Shown in pieces: positions 1-9,408 of a stretch of DNA of 64,000 bases (position 1 is its first letter; the number at the start of each line of letters is the position of its first letter). The notes beneath the pieces are model-generated. The model searched no databases, was not told the DNA's origin, and saw only the letters and a list, made by a program, of their open reading frames with translations. The DNA comes from CAVXDY01 sp963721335 (GTDB lineage: Bacteria; Actinomycetota; Thermoleophilia; Miltoncostaeales; Miltoncostaeaceae). Made by a program: the position numbers and the translations under genes. The stretch is taken from assembly GCA_963721335.1 (NCBI GenBank), contig CAVRIV010000008.1, positions 1,240,001 through 1,304,000 of the forward strand, read 5' to 3'.

Positions 1-260
1 TCGCGGGTCTCCTCGTAGAGCAGGGCGGCGGCGGCGGCCGATCCCCGCTTGTCGGCCATCGCCCGCACCACCACCGTGATCGTCTCGTGGCCCACCGTGA
101 CGCTGACCGTCTCCCCGAGCCGGACCTCTCGGGCGGGCTTCACGCGCGTCCCCTCCACGTGGACGCGACCGCCGTGCACGGCCTCGGTCGCCAGCGAGCG
201 CGTCTTGAAGAAGCGCGCCGCCCAGAGCCACTTGTCGATGCGCGGCCGATCCGAGGACAC
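1..260 (-). CDS. hslR: Hsp15-like S4-domain RNA-binding protein, partial
   Basis: The C-terminal part lies beyond the left edge of the window. The visible part begins with the S4 signature RIDKWLWAARFFKTRS, then GGRVHVEG and the start of the basic region (ADKRGSAAAA). S4 proteins of the Hsp15 family bind rRNA and rescue stalled 50S subunits carrying nascent chains. I chose the GTG at 260, just before the S4 motif. An in-frame GTG at 311 would add 17 residues. The family match is clear. Ribosome rescue is family knowledge, since the protein is incomplete here. Confidence 0.8.
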   Translation of the reverse strand, partial: MSSDRPRIDKWLWAARFFKTRSLATEAVHGGRVHVEGTRVKPAREVRLGETVSVTVGHETITVVVRAMADKRGSAAAAALLYEETR

Positions 261-331
261 CAGGCGGATGATCCCACGCCGAGCCCGGGAAGGCCGAGCG
301 ATCCAGTCCACGCCCACGATGCCGATGACCC

Positions 332-2555
332 ATGGATGGACGATCGACCGGGGACCCGGCGAGACTCGGCGCGCGGCGCTTCCAGAGCATCTCGGCGCGC
401 GTCTGCGTTGCCGCGCTGGTGCTGGCCGCGATCGTGGTCGGCGGTTTCGGCGTGCTCGTCTTGGCGCTCGTCGATCAGCGGGCCGCCCAGTCCCACGCGG
501 TGCGCACGGAGGAGGTTCAGGCGGCGGCGCGGGACGTTGGAGGGGAGTGTCATCGATCTGGAGACCGGAATCCGCGGCTTCGCGATCACCGCCAACCCGG
601 ACTTCCTCGCGCCCTGGCAGGCGGCGCGCCTCGAGATCCCCGCGCAGATCGACGATCTTCCGCGCCCTGGCGCGGGACGCCCACCAGCGCGTCGGAGGTG
701 GAGCGGCTCGCCGGGCTCATCGAGGAATACCAGAGCGGGTGGTCGACGCCCATCGTGGCGATCGCGCGCCGCAACGCCGGCGCCGCGCGGGAGACCATCG
801 CCCGCGGCGAGGGCAAGCGCCGGATCGACGCAGATCCGCGCGGGGTTCACCGAGTTCCTGGTCGCAGAGCAGACCGTGTCGGCGGGCGCCAGAAGCGATC
901 AGAGGCGGCCGCCCACCGGGCTCTTGCGATTGCGATGGCCTGCGCGCTCGGCTCCGCGCTGCTCATCCTGGGGTTCGCGGCGTATCTCCGCGGCACCGTC
1001 GTACGGCCCATCCGGCGGGTGGCGGCCGCCGCTCGAGCGGTTCGCGGGGGGCGATCGGGGCGCTCGCGCGACGACCGGCGGCGCGACCGAGGTCGACCTG
1101 CTTGCGCGTTCCTTCAACGACATGGCGTCCACCGTCGAGGCCGAGAGCGCGGAGCGCGAACGGGTGCAGGCGGAGCTGCGCGAGCGCGGCAACGAGTTCC
1201 GTTCCCTGGCCGAGAGCTCCCCCGACATGGTCGCGCGCCTCGACACCCGGATGCGCTTCGTCTACGTCAACGGCGCTCTCACGCGCGCCACCGGCCTGAC
1301 CGCCGAGTATCTCATCGGCCGCTCGGTGCCCGAGATGGACGAGATGCCCGCGCCCGACGGGTGGATCACGACCCTGCAAGGTGTGCTCGACACCGGCCGG
1401 CCGGGAATGATCGTGTACCCGCTCGTGACACCAGATGGGCCCCACTGGTTCGAGTCGCGCATCGAGCCCGAGCGGGACCCCGACGGCGTCGTGGCCCATG
1501 TCCTCGTGCTGACGCGCGACGTGACCGACGCGCACCGCGCCCAGGAGCGCCTGCGGGCGGACGAACGGGAGCAGGACGCCCTGCGAACCGTGGCGACGGC
1601 GGTCGCCGCCGAGGAGTCCGCGCCGGAGTTGTTCGCGCTGGTGGCCGAGGAGGCGGCGCGGGTGCTCGACATGGAGATGGCGGGCGTTTCGCGCTTCGTC
1701 CCGACGGGCCCCGCCCTCGTGGAGGGCGCCTGGTCGGGTCCCGGCGCGGTCGGCGGCGGCGCGGTGGACGAGCTCTGGGGTGATGCCGTCACGCTCACCG
1801 GGGAGGCCACCATCTTCGGCGCTCCCTCGGGCCCCGGCGAGAGTGGCGACGTCAGCGGAGTCGCGGCGCCGGTCCGAGTGGGCCAGCGGCTGTGGGGTGT
1901 GGTCGCAGCCGCCACCACGCGACCGGGCCCCATCGACCCGGCCGCGCCGGAGATCCTGTCGCGCTTCGCCGAGCTGGTGTCGCTCGCCATCGGCAGCGCC
2001 GAGGCGCGCGAGCAACTCGCCGCCCTCGCGTTGACCGACGCGCTGACCGGCCTGCCAAACCAGCGCACCTTCACCAAGCGCCTGGGAGACGAGGTCGTGA
2101 GGGCACGGCGCCACGCCCGCCCCCTCAGCCTCATGATGATCGACATCGACCACTTCAAGCTCGTCAACGACACCCACGGGCACGAGGTGGGGAACCAGGT
2201 GCTGATCGAGATCGCCCGCCGGTTGTCGGGGCTCGCCCGGGGGGAGGACACCGTGGCCCGGGTGGGCGGCGAGGAGTTCGCCTGGATCCTCCCCGAGTCG
2301 GACGCGAGGGGCGCCTACTGGGTGGCAGAGCGGGCGCGCGCGGCCATCGCCGAGACCCCGTTCCGCGGGGTGGGCCACCTCACGATCTCAGCCGGGGTCT
2401 GCGAGAGCGACGAGGCCGCCTATCCCGACGAGCTCTTCCGCCGAGCCGACGCCGCGCTGTACGAGGCCAAGGCCCAGGGGCGCAACACCACCGTGCGCTG
2501 GTCACCGAGCGATGCGACTACTCCCACTCGATCGTCCCCGGAGGCTTCGAGGTGA
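332..2555 (+). CDS. Membrane diguanylate cyclase (CHASE3-HAMP-PAS-GAF-GGDEF), frameshifted in its 5' third
   Basis: It makes cyclic di-GMP in response to an input read through the membrane. The order is: first membrane helix (VAALVLAAIVVGGFGVLVLA), a CHASE3-like segment (ETGIRGFAITANPDFLAPW), second helix (ACALGSALLILGFAAYL), HAMP, PAS (FRSLAESSPDMVARLD), GAF, and a GGDEF domain beginning LTDALTGLPNQRTF. The active-site loop is GGEEF, and RGED sits five residues upstream as a complete inhibitory I-site, so the enzyme should be active and product-inhibited. The coding frame changes near 535, 650, 700, 830, 887, 895 and 1030. Each change is repaired by restoring one CG/GC unit, so I treat this as one gene. 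It runs 38 bp into the convergent guaA. Confidence 0.85.
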
Positions 2556-4026
2556 GGTCCAGCGCCACCCGGTTGACCCCGTCGACCTCGTTGATGATCC
2601 GGTTGGAGATCCGCTCGAGCAGGTCGTAGGGCAGGCGAGCCCAGTCGGCCGTCATCGCGTCGTCGGAGGTGACGGCGCGGATCACGATCGGGTACGCGTA
2701 GGTGCGCTCGTCACCCTGGACCCCCACGCTCTTGATCGCGGGGAGCACCGCGAAGCTCTGCCAGAGGTCGCGGTAGAGGCCGGCGCGCCGCACCTCCTCC
2801 TGCAGCACGTGATCCGCCTGGCGCAGGATGGACAGCCTCTCCTCGGTCACCTCGCCGATGATCCGGATGGCGAGCCCGGGGCCCGGGAAGGGCTGCCGCC
2901 ACACCATCCGCTCCGGCAGGCCGAGCTCCTCGCCCACCACGCGCACCTCGTCCTTGAAGAGCTGGCGCAGCGGCTCGATCAGCTCCACCATCATGTCGTC
3001 GGGGAGCCCGCCCACGTTGTGGTGGCTCTTGATCTTGGCCGCGTCGCGCGAGCCCGACTCGATGACGTCGGAGTAGAGCGTCCCCTGCACCAGGAAGCGG
3101 GCGTCCGGGAGCTTGGCCGCCTCGCGCTCGAAGATGCGGATGAACTCGCGGCCGATGATCTTGCGCTTCTCCTCCGGCTCGGTCACGCCCGAGAGGGCCG
3201 CCAGGAAGTGGTCCTGCGCGCGGACGTGCACGAGGGGCACGCCGAAGTGCTTGCCGAAGGCCGTCTCGACCTGCTCGCCCTCGTTCAGGCGAAGCAGGCC
3301 GTGGTCGACGAAGACGCAGGTGAGCCGGTCGCCGATCGCCCGGTGCACGATGAGCGCGGCCACGGCGCTGTCGACCCCTCCGGAGAGCCCGCAGACCGCC
3401 CGGGCCCCGCCCACCATCGCGCGCACGCGCTCCACCTGCTCCTCGATGACGTGGGTCGCGGTCCAGGTGGGCGCGCACTCGCAGGCCTCGAAGAGGAACC
3501 ACTTGAGCAGGTCGGTGCCGAAGGGCGTGTGGACCACCTCGGGGTGGAACTGGACGCCGTACACCCGCCGCGCGCGATTCTCCATGGCCGCCACCGGCGC
3601 CGATGCCGTGTCCGCGGTCACCTCGAAGCCCGGCGGGGGGGCCACCACGGCATCGCGGTGGCTCATCCAGCACGTGTCGGCCGGAAGGTCGCCGAACATG
3701 CCGGTCCGCGAGCGCACCCGCAGCGGGGTCTTGCCGAACTCCCCGGCCCCGGTGCGGGCCACCTCCCCGCCCAGCGCCAGGGCGATCGACTGCATCCCGT
3801 AACAGATGCCGAGCACCGGGACGCCGAGCTCGAGGAGGCGGGCGTCGAGCGCCGGGGCGCCGGGCTCGTAGACCGACGCGGGCCCGCCCGAGAGCACCAG
3901 ACCGGCCGGCTGGAGGGCCTGGATCTCCTCGGGCGGGGTGTCGTGCGGAACGACCGCCGAGAAGACCCGGCACTCCCGGATGCGCCGGGCGATGAGCTGG
4001 CTGTACTGGGCGCCGAAGTCGACCAC
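2518..4026 (-). CDS. guaA: GMP synthase, glutamine-hydrolysing
   Basis: Converts XMP, ATP and glutamine to GMP, the last step of guanine nucleotide synthesis. The N-terminal class I amidotransferase domain has the nucleophile elbow GICYGMQS and the FHPE segment of the catalytic His/Glu. It is followed by the ATP pyrophosphatase P-loop GLSGGVDSAVAA, and the C-terminal dimerisation domain ends in DLTSKPPGTIEWE, the canonical guaA terminus. Length (502 aa) is normal. I use the GTG at 4026, with a GGCGGGG stretch upstream. The frame stays open about 23 codons further back, but only a CTG is available there. The gene has no frameshift although it contains many GCGC sites. Confidence 0.97.
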   Translation of the reverse strand: MVDFGAQYSQLIARRIRECRVFSAVVPHDTPPEEIQALQPAGLVLSGGPASVYEPGAPALDARLLELGVPVLGICYGMQSIALALGGEVARTGAGEFGKTPLRVRSRTGMFGDLPADTCWMSHRDAVVAPPPGFEVTADTASAPVAAMENRARRVYGVQFHPEVVHTPFGTDLLKWFLFEACECAPTWTATHVIEEQVERVRAMVGGARAVCGLSGGVDSAVAALIVHRAIGDRLTCVFVDHGLLRLNEGEQVETAFGKHFGVPLVHVRAQDHFLAALSGVTEPEEKRKIIGREFIRIFEREAAKLPDARFLVQGTLYSDVIESGSRDAAKIKSHHNVGGLPDDMMVELIEPLRQLFKDEVRVVGEELGLPERMVWRQPFPGPGLAIRIIGEVTEERLSILRQADHVLQEEVRRAGLYRDLWQSFAVLPAIKSVGVQGDERTYAYPIVIRAVTSDDAMTADWARLPYDLLERISNRIINEVDGVNRVALDLTSKPPGTIEWE

Positions 4027-4209
4027 GAGGACCCCGCCCGGCGCCGCGGCGGCCAGCTGCGGGTCGAGGGCGGGAGTGGAGGCGGCGGTCGTCAGGGGAC
4101 CAAGGATACGCGCCCGGACGGACGTTGCGTCAGCGTTGCGTGAGCGTCAGCCGACCGATATCAACCGGGCCGACGTGGGGTCCGACCCCCAGGCCATCGG
4201 AGACGAGAG

Positions 4210-4536
4210 ATGCCCATGGACGACCTGGATCCGCCCATCCGCGCGATGATCGACGCCACCAACGCCGGCGACTCCCCGGCCTTCCTGGATGCGTTCGCCG
4301 ACGACGCGACGCTCACCGACTGGGGACGCACCTTCACCGGGAGGGACGAGATCGCGCGGTGGAACGACAACGAGAACATCGGCGCGCAGAGCCGCATCGA
4401 GGTGACCGGCGTCGAGCGGTCGGGCGGCACCGTGACCGTGGGCGTCGCGGTCAGCGGCGACGGCTACAACGGAGGGGGATCGTTCGCGTTCGAGCTCGCC
4501 GGCGGGCTCATCACGCGGATGGTCATCAGGGGCTAG
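4210..4536 (+). CDS. NTF2-like (SnoaL-type) small protein
   Basis: A 108-residue protein opening with the usual helix of the NTF2-like fold (AMIDATNAGDSPAFLDAFADDATLTDWG) and continuing as a cone-shaped beta barrel (GRTFTGRDEIARW). Family members bind or isomerise small hydrophobic ligands, and no specific substrate can be read from the sequence. The start is preceded by GGAGACGAG. A second ATG two codons later is possible. The stop overlaps the stop of the convergent PD40/RTX gene. The fold call is good, but the function is unknown. Confidence 0.8.
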   Translation: MPMDDLDPPIRAMIDATNAGDSPAFLDAFADDATLTDWGRTFTGRDEIARWNDNENIGAQSRIEVTGVERSGGTVTVGVAVSGDGYNGGGSFAFELAGGLITRMVIRG

Positions 4537-6338
4537 CAGGCGCGCGCCGCCTCGAGCCGGCAGCCGTCCGCGCCGGGGCCGCCCCGTCCGGTGTCGCGGC
4601 CGGCCATGCCCAGCAGGCGGTCGCGCCCGGCGCCGCCGATGAGCCGGTCGCGGCCGGGCCCTCCCTCGAGGCGGTCGGGGCCGCCGTCCCCGTCAACCCG
4701 GTCGCCGCCGGGGCCGCCCAGGATCCGGTCGGCGCCGGCCCCGCCGAGGGCGCGGTCGTTCCCCCTGCCGAGGCAGATGAGGTCGTTCCCGCCGCGGCCG
4801 ACGACGAGGTCGTTCCCCCCCAGCGCGGCGATCACGTCGCGCCGAGGCGTGCCGCGGATGACGTCCCGATGCGCGGTACCGACGGTGCGCGCGCGGACTC
4901 CCCGGCACCGCACGCGAGCGCCCCCGGCCGCGCCGGACGAGCCGCCGAGGATCGTGGAGCTCGGCGGCACGACCCGCTCCGCGTCACGGCGGAAGACGTT
5001 CGTCACGGCGTCGAGATCCTCTCCCGAGAGGGCGTCCGCCGCCGACTGGAACGCCACGTAGCGACCGTCGGCCGAGATCTTCGGGGCGAACGCGTTTGCG
5101 TCCGCCGCCGCCCCCGCCGGGCCCGCCGCGCGGCTGGCGAGCGTGGTGAGCCCGGTCGCCCCGTCGCGCACGAGGACGTCCGTGACCGGATCTCCGTCCT
5201 CGACGGAGAGGTTCCGCGCCTCGGAGGAGAAGGCCACCCGTGAGCCGTCCGCCGAGATGGACGGCGAGAAGGAATCCGAGTCGCCCGCCGCTCCCCCGGC
5301 CCCGGAGGCGCGGCTCACCAGGACGATCGCGTTCACCGCCAGGTCGCGCACGTACACGTCCTCGGAAGCGTCATCGTCCTCGGCCGACAGGTCGCCGGCC
5401 TCCGAGGAGAAGGCGACGAACCGCCCATCGCCCGACAGGGAGGGCTCGAAGGAGTCCCCGTCACCCCCCGCCCCGAAGGCTCCGGCCGCCCGGCTGGCCA
5501 GGGTCGTCGTTCCCGTGGCGAGGTCGCGCACGAACACGTTGCGGAAGAAGTCGTCGTCCTCGTCCGAGAGGGTCGAGGCGAGGGAGGAGAACGCCACGTA
5601 GCGGCCGTCGGCCGAGAGGGCCGGCGAGAGCGAGTTGCCGTCGGCCGGGGCGCCGCCGGTGCCGTCGCCGCGGCTCGCCAGGGTGGTGGTGGCCGCCGCC
5701 AGGTCGCGCACGAAGACGTCCTGCGAGGCGGGGTCGTCAACGTCCGAGAGGTTGACCGCCGCCGAGACGAACGCAACCCGGCGTCCGTCGGCGGAGATGA
5801 CCCCCCCGAAGGACGCGTGATCGCCGGCGGCGCCGGTCTGCCCGGACGCGCGGCTCACCAGCGTCGTCGTCCCGAGGGCCAGGTCGCGCACGAAGACGTC
5901 CTCGAACGAGTCCTCGTCCTCGGACGAGAGGTTGGGCGCGAACGAGGAGAAGGCCACCAGGCGCCCGTCGGCCGAGATCGAGGGCCGCGACGAGCCGCCG
6001 CTCCCGCCCTCCCCGTCAGGTCCGCCGGCGCGGCTCACGAGCGTCGTCACCCCGGTCGCGAGATCGCGCACGTACACGTCGCGAATCCCGTCGGCGTCCT
6101 CGGCCGACAGGTTGTCCGCGTCCGAGGAGAACGCGACGAAGCGACCGTCCGACGAGATCGCCGCCTCCGTCGAGGGCCCGTCCGCGGGCGCCCCTCCGGT
6201 CGCCCGGGAGACGAGGTCGAGGTCGTCCCGGGCACCCCGCGCGGAGAACGCCAGGAGCGCGGAGAGCGCCGCGGCGACCCCGATCGCCCACCTCCCGCGC
6301 CCCCACCACCCCTCGGCTCTCACCCGTCGCCTCGACAT
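4533..6338 (-). CDS. Secreted PD40-repeat protein with C-terminal RTX calcium-binding repeats (copy 1)
   Basis: 601 aa. A basic N-terminus and hydrophobic stretch (WAIGVAAALSALLAFSARG) form a signal peptide. Seven repeats of roughly 58 residues follow, each with the pattern ISADGRxVAFSS...DxxVRDLATGxTTLVSR, as in TolB-like PD40 propellers. After a Gly/Ala linker come nonapeptide repeats of the GGxGxDxLxGG type (for example GGNDLVVGRGGNDLICLG), which bind calcium outside the cell, and the protein ends in Cys. The partner is unknown. The next upstream gene (6405-8195) is a paralogue with the same architecture, 66 bp away on the same strand. Confidence 0.85.
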   Translation of the reverse strand: MSRRRVRAEGWWGRGRWAIGVAAALSALLAFSARGARDDLDLVSRATGGAPADGPSTEAAISSDGRFVAFSSDADNLSAEDADGIRDVYVRDLATGVTTLVSRAGGPDGEGGSGGSSRPSISADGRLVAFSSFAPNLSSEDEDSFEDVFVRDLALGTTTLVSRASGQTGAAGDHASFGGVISADGRRVAFVSAAVNLSDVDDPASQDVFVRDLAAATTTLASRGDGTGGAPADGNSLSPALSADGRYVAFSSLASTLSDEDDDFFRNVFVRDLATGTTTLASRAAGAFGAGGDGDSFEPSLSGDGRFVAFSSEAGDLSAEDDDASEDVYVRDLAVNAIVLVSRASGAGGAAGDSDSFSPSISADGSRVAFSSEARNLSVEDGDPVTDVLVRDGATGLTTLASRAAGPAGAAADANAFAPKISADGRYVAFQSAADALSGEDLDAVTNVFRRDAERVVPPSSTILGGSSGAAGGARVRCRGVRARTVGTAHRDVIRGTPRRDVIAALGGNDLVVGRGGNDLICLGRGNDRALGGAGADRILGGPGGDRVDGDGGPDRLEGGPGRDRLIGGAGRDRLLGMAGRDTGRGGPGADGCRLEAARAC

Positions 6339-6404
6339 TGCCGACCTCCGACCTTAGCCGCCGGTTCGGCTCACCAGGAGGGCGACGGGTGCGCCCGGCG
6401 GCGA

Positions 6405-8195
6405 TCAGCAGGTGCTGCGCGACTCCACGCGGCAGACGTCGCTGCCCGCGCCTCCCACGGCGCGGTCGCGGCCCGCCAGGCCGAGCAGGCGGTCGAGGCC
6501 GGCGCCGCCCAGGAGCAGGTCACGGCCGGCCCCGCCCTCCAGCAGATCGCGCCCGATGCCACCCTCGACGCGGTCGGCGCCGACCTGGCCCAGGATGCGG
6601 TCGGCGCCGGCCCCGCCGATGCCGCGGTCGTTGCCGGCGCCCAGGCAGATCAGGTCGTTGCCGCCGAGGCCGCGCACCAGGTCGTTTCCGCCCAGGGCGG
6701 CGATCACGTCGCGCTTGGCGGTGCCGCGGATGCGGTTGCGCTTGGCCGTGCCGACGATGGTGGCGCGCACCCCGGCGCAGCGCGCCGTGGCGCCGCTCGT
6801 CGATCCACCGCCCCGGATCGGAACCGGCCCGGCCGCTGCCGCCGGGAGGGCGCTCAGGTCGCGGCGGAAGACGTTCTCGACCGCGTTCACGTCGTCACCC
6901 GAGAGGTTGTCGGCGGCGGAGCTGAACGCGACGTAGCGGTTGTCGGCCGACATCGGGCCGCCCTCGGAGGACCCGTCGCCGGCGGGGCCGTCGGGGCCGG
7001 CGCCACGGCTCACCAGCGTCGTCGTACCCAGCTGCAGGTCCCGCACGAAGACGTTGCGGGCCGCGTCGTTGTCCTCGGTCGAGAGGTTGTCGGCGTCGGA
7101 CTCGAAGACGACGTAGCGGCCGTCGGGCGAGAGGAAGGGTATCTCCGAGAGCCCGTTGCCCGGAGCGCCGGCGGCACCGGTCGCCCGGCTCACCAGCGTC
7201 GTGGTGCCGGCGATCAGGTCGCGCACGAAGATGTCGCTGACGGCCTTGTCATCCTCGGTGGAGAGGTTGTCGGCAGCCGACTCGAAGGCCACGTAGCGGC
7301 CATCGGCCGAGAGCGAGGCGTCGCGGGAGAGGCCGTCCCCCACGACACCGGTGACCCCCGTCGCACGGCTCACCAGGGTCGTGGTGTCGTCGAGCGTGTC
7401 GCGCACGAAGATGTCGCGCACGGCCTTGTCGTCCTCGGTGGAGAGGTTGTCGGCCTCGGACTCGAACGAGACGTAGCGGCCGTCGGCCGTGATGCCGGCC
7501 GGAGCGAAGGAGTCGGCGTCCCCGGCCGGGCCGAGCGGGGTGCCGGCCCGGCTCACCAGGTCGGTGTTGCCGGTGACCGTGTCCCGGACGAAGACGTCCA
7601 CCGTGGCGTCCCCATCGTCGCCCGCGAAATTCGTCGCGAGCGACGCGAACACGACGCGCCGGCCGTCGGCCGAGATCGACGGGAAGAAGGAGGCGAGGTT
7701 CCCGACCGGCCCGGCGCCGAACTCGCGGCTCACCAGCGCCGTCGTGCCCGCGACCGTATCCCGGAGGTAGATGTCCTCGTCCCCGTTCGTGTCCTCGACG
7801 GCGAGGGCGCCGACCGTGGAGAAGGCCACGAACCGCCCGTCGCGGGAGACCGAGCCGTCGTTGGAGTCGCCGGTGGTGGGTGCGCCGGCGGGTCCGTCGG
7901 CGCGGCTGACGAGCGTCACCGACCCGGTGAGGGTGTCGCGCAGGAAGACGTCGCGGACGGCCTTGTCGTCCTCGGGCACCAGGTTGTCGCCCTCTGAGCT
8001 GAAGGCCACGAAGCGGCCGTCCCCCGAGAGGCTCGGCAGGAACGAGTCGCCGTCCGCCCCGGCCCCGGTCGGCCCCGCCGCCCGGGAGATCAGGTCGAGG
8101 TCGTCGCGGGCCGCGGTCGCCGGAAGGGCGAGAGCGCCGAGCAGCGCCAGCGCGAGCGCGGCCCAGGCCACGCGTGGAGGGACTCGCCCAGACAT
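6405..8195 (-). CDS. Secreted PD40-repeat protein with C-terminal RTX calcium-binding repeats (copy 2)
   Basis: 596 aa, a tandem paralogue of the 4533-6338 gene. A signal peptide (VAWAALALALLGALALPATA) is followed by ARDDLDLISRAAG, nearly the same mature N-terminus as copy 1. There are again seven PD40-like units (DGRYVAFES..DNLSTEDDKAVRDIFVRD..TTLVSR), then RTX repeats (GGNDLVRGLGGNDLICLGAG) and a final CRVESRSTC. The units carry a recurring Asp/Glu-rich turn (STEDDKAV) that differs from copy 1. Likely cell-surface or extracellular, where calcium folds the RTX tail. Enzymatic activity is not evident. Confidence 0.85.
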   Translation of the reverse strand: MSGRVPPRVAWAALALALLGALALPATAARDDLDLISRAAGPTGAGADGDSFLPSLSGDGRFVAFSSEGDNLVPEDDKAVRDVFLRDTLTGSVTLVSRADGPAGAPTTGDSNDGSVSRDGRFVAFSTVGALAVEDTNGDEDIYLRDTVAGTTALVSREFGAGPVGNLASFFPSISADGRRVVFASLATNFAGDDGDATVDVFVRDTVTGNTDLVSRAGTPLGPAGDADSFAPAGITADGRYVSFESEADNLSTEDDKAVRDIFVRDTLDDTTTLVSRATGVTGVVGDGLSRDASLSADGRYVAFESAADNLSTEDDKAVSDIFVRDLIAGTTTLVSRATGAAGAPGNGLSEIPFLSPDGRYVVFESDADNLSTEDNDAARNVFVRDLQLGTTTLVSRGAGPDGPAGDGSSEGGPMSADNRYVAFSSAADNLSGDDVNAVENVFRRDLSALPAAAAGPVPIRGGGSTSGATARCAGVRATIVGTAKRNRIRGTAKRDVIAALGGNDLVRGLGGNDLICLGAGNDRGIGGAGADRILGQVGADRVEGGIGRDLLEGGAGRDLLLGGAGLDRLLGLAGRDRAVGGAGSDVCRVESRSTC

Positions 8196-8249
8196 CCGGG
8201 CGAGCCTATGACGAGGAGGTCCGGCGGGTAAACCCGCCGAGCCCCTCCC

Positions 8250-9408
8250 CTACCCCATCCCCACCGCCTGGGTCTGCTGGAGCTTCTTGCCCTCGGACTT
8301 CAGGGCCGGCGCCACCATGACCTCGCACTTCTGGAAGCTCTGGATCGAGTCGTAGCCGCAGGTGGCCATCGCGCTGCGCAGGCCGCCGACCAGGTTGAGC
8401 GTGCCGTCGTTCTCGTGGGCGGGCCCGGTGCAGGATCTCCTCGAGGGTGCCGATCGTCTGGGTCTTGACGCGGGTGCCGCGCGGCAGCTGGGGGTGGAAG
8501 GTGGCCATCCCCCAGTGATAGCCGCGGCCCGGAGCCTCGGCGGCCTTCGCGAACGGCGAGCCGATCATGCAGGCGTCGGCGCCGCAGGCGATCGCCTTGG
8601 CCAGGTCGCCGGCATAGGCCATGCCGCCGTCGGCGATGACGTTGACGTACTGGCCGGTCTCCATCAGGTGCTGCATGCGGGCGCCCCCGGCGTCGGCGAT
8701 CGCCGTCGCCTGGGGCACGCCCACGCCGATGACCTGCCGCGTGGTGCACGCCGCGCCCGGGCCCGACGCCCACGAGCACCCCCACGGCGCCGGTGCGCAT
8801 CAGGTGGAGGGCGGTGTGGTACGAGGCGCAGCCGCCCACGATGACCGGCACGGGCAGCTCGGCGATGAACCGCTTCAGGTTGAGCGGCTCGGCCACCGAG
8901 GAGACGTGCTCGGCGGAGACGACGGTGCCCTGGATGACCAGGATGTCGAGGCCCGCCTCGAGCGCGACGTCCACGTAGTCGGTCACGCGCTGCGGCGTGA
9001 GCGACCCGGCGGCGACCACGCCCTGGTCCTTGATCTCCTTGATCCGGTGGGCGATCAGCTCGGGCTTGACCGGCTCGCGGTAGACCTCCTGGAGACCGCG
9101 CGTGGCCTGCTCCGCGGGCATCGCCGCGATGCGCTCCAGCTCGGCGTCCGCCTCCTCGTAGCGGGTCTGGATGCCCTCCAGGTTGAGCACCCCAGGCCGC
9201 CCAGCTTGCCGATGATGCCCGCGGTGCGCGTGTCCACGACGCCGTCCATCGCCGAGGCCAGGAGCGGCAGCTCGAAGCTGTGCCCGTCCAGCCGCCAGGT
9301 GAGGTCCACGTCCTCCGGATCACGCGTGCGGCGGCTCGGCACGATCGCGATCTCGTCGAGCCCGTAGGCCCGCCGTCCCTTCTTCCCCCGCCCGATCTCG
9401 ATCTCCAC
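8250..9408 (-). CDS. guaB3: GuaB3-family IMP dehydrogenase-related protein, frameshifted
   Basis: TIM-barrel protein of the IMPDH/GMP reductase superfamily, actinobacterial GuaB3 type without CBS domains. It begins MEIEIGRGKKGRRAYGLDEI. It continues with LPLLASAMDGVVDTRTAGIIG, the loop Cys in the A-C-T-T-R-Q motif near 8750, and VIADGGMAYAGDLAKAIACGADACM. It ends with EGKKLQQTQAVGMG. The frame changes near 9195 (one G missing from a G-run), 8757 and 8430 (each one CG unit short). The GTG start directly abuts the pfkB-type stop, so the two are coupled. Whether GuaB3 oxidises IMP is debated in the literature, and the sequence alone does not settle it. Confidence 0.85.

Noticed and set aside
963..2378. 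Long open frames opposite the GGDEF gene and many other long antisense frames (for example 2512-4143, 10609-11784, 15962-19306)
   Set aside because: In very GC-rich DNA the strand opposite a real gene often stays open. These frames have no family motifs and the gene on the other strand is clear.
6405..8195. Mobile element explaining the PD40/RTX duplication
   Set aside because: No transposase, terminal inverted repeats or target duplication flanks the pair. Simple tandem duplication suffices.
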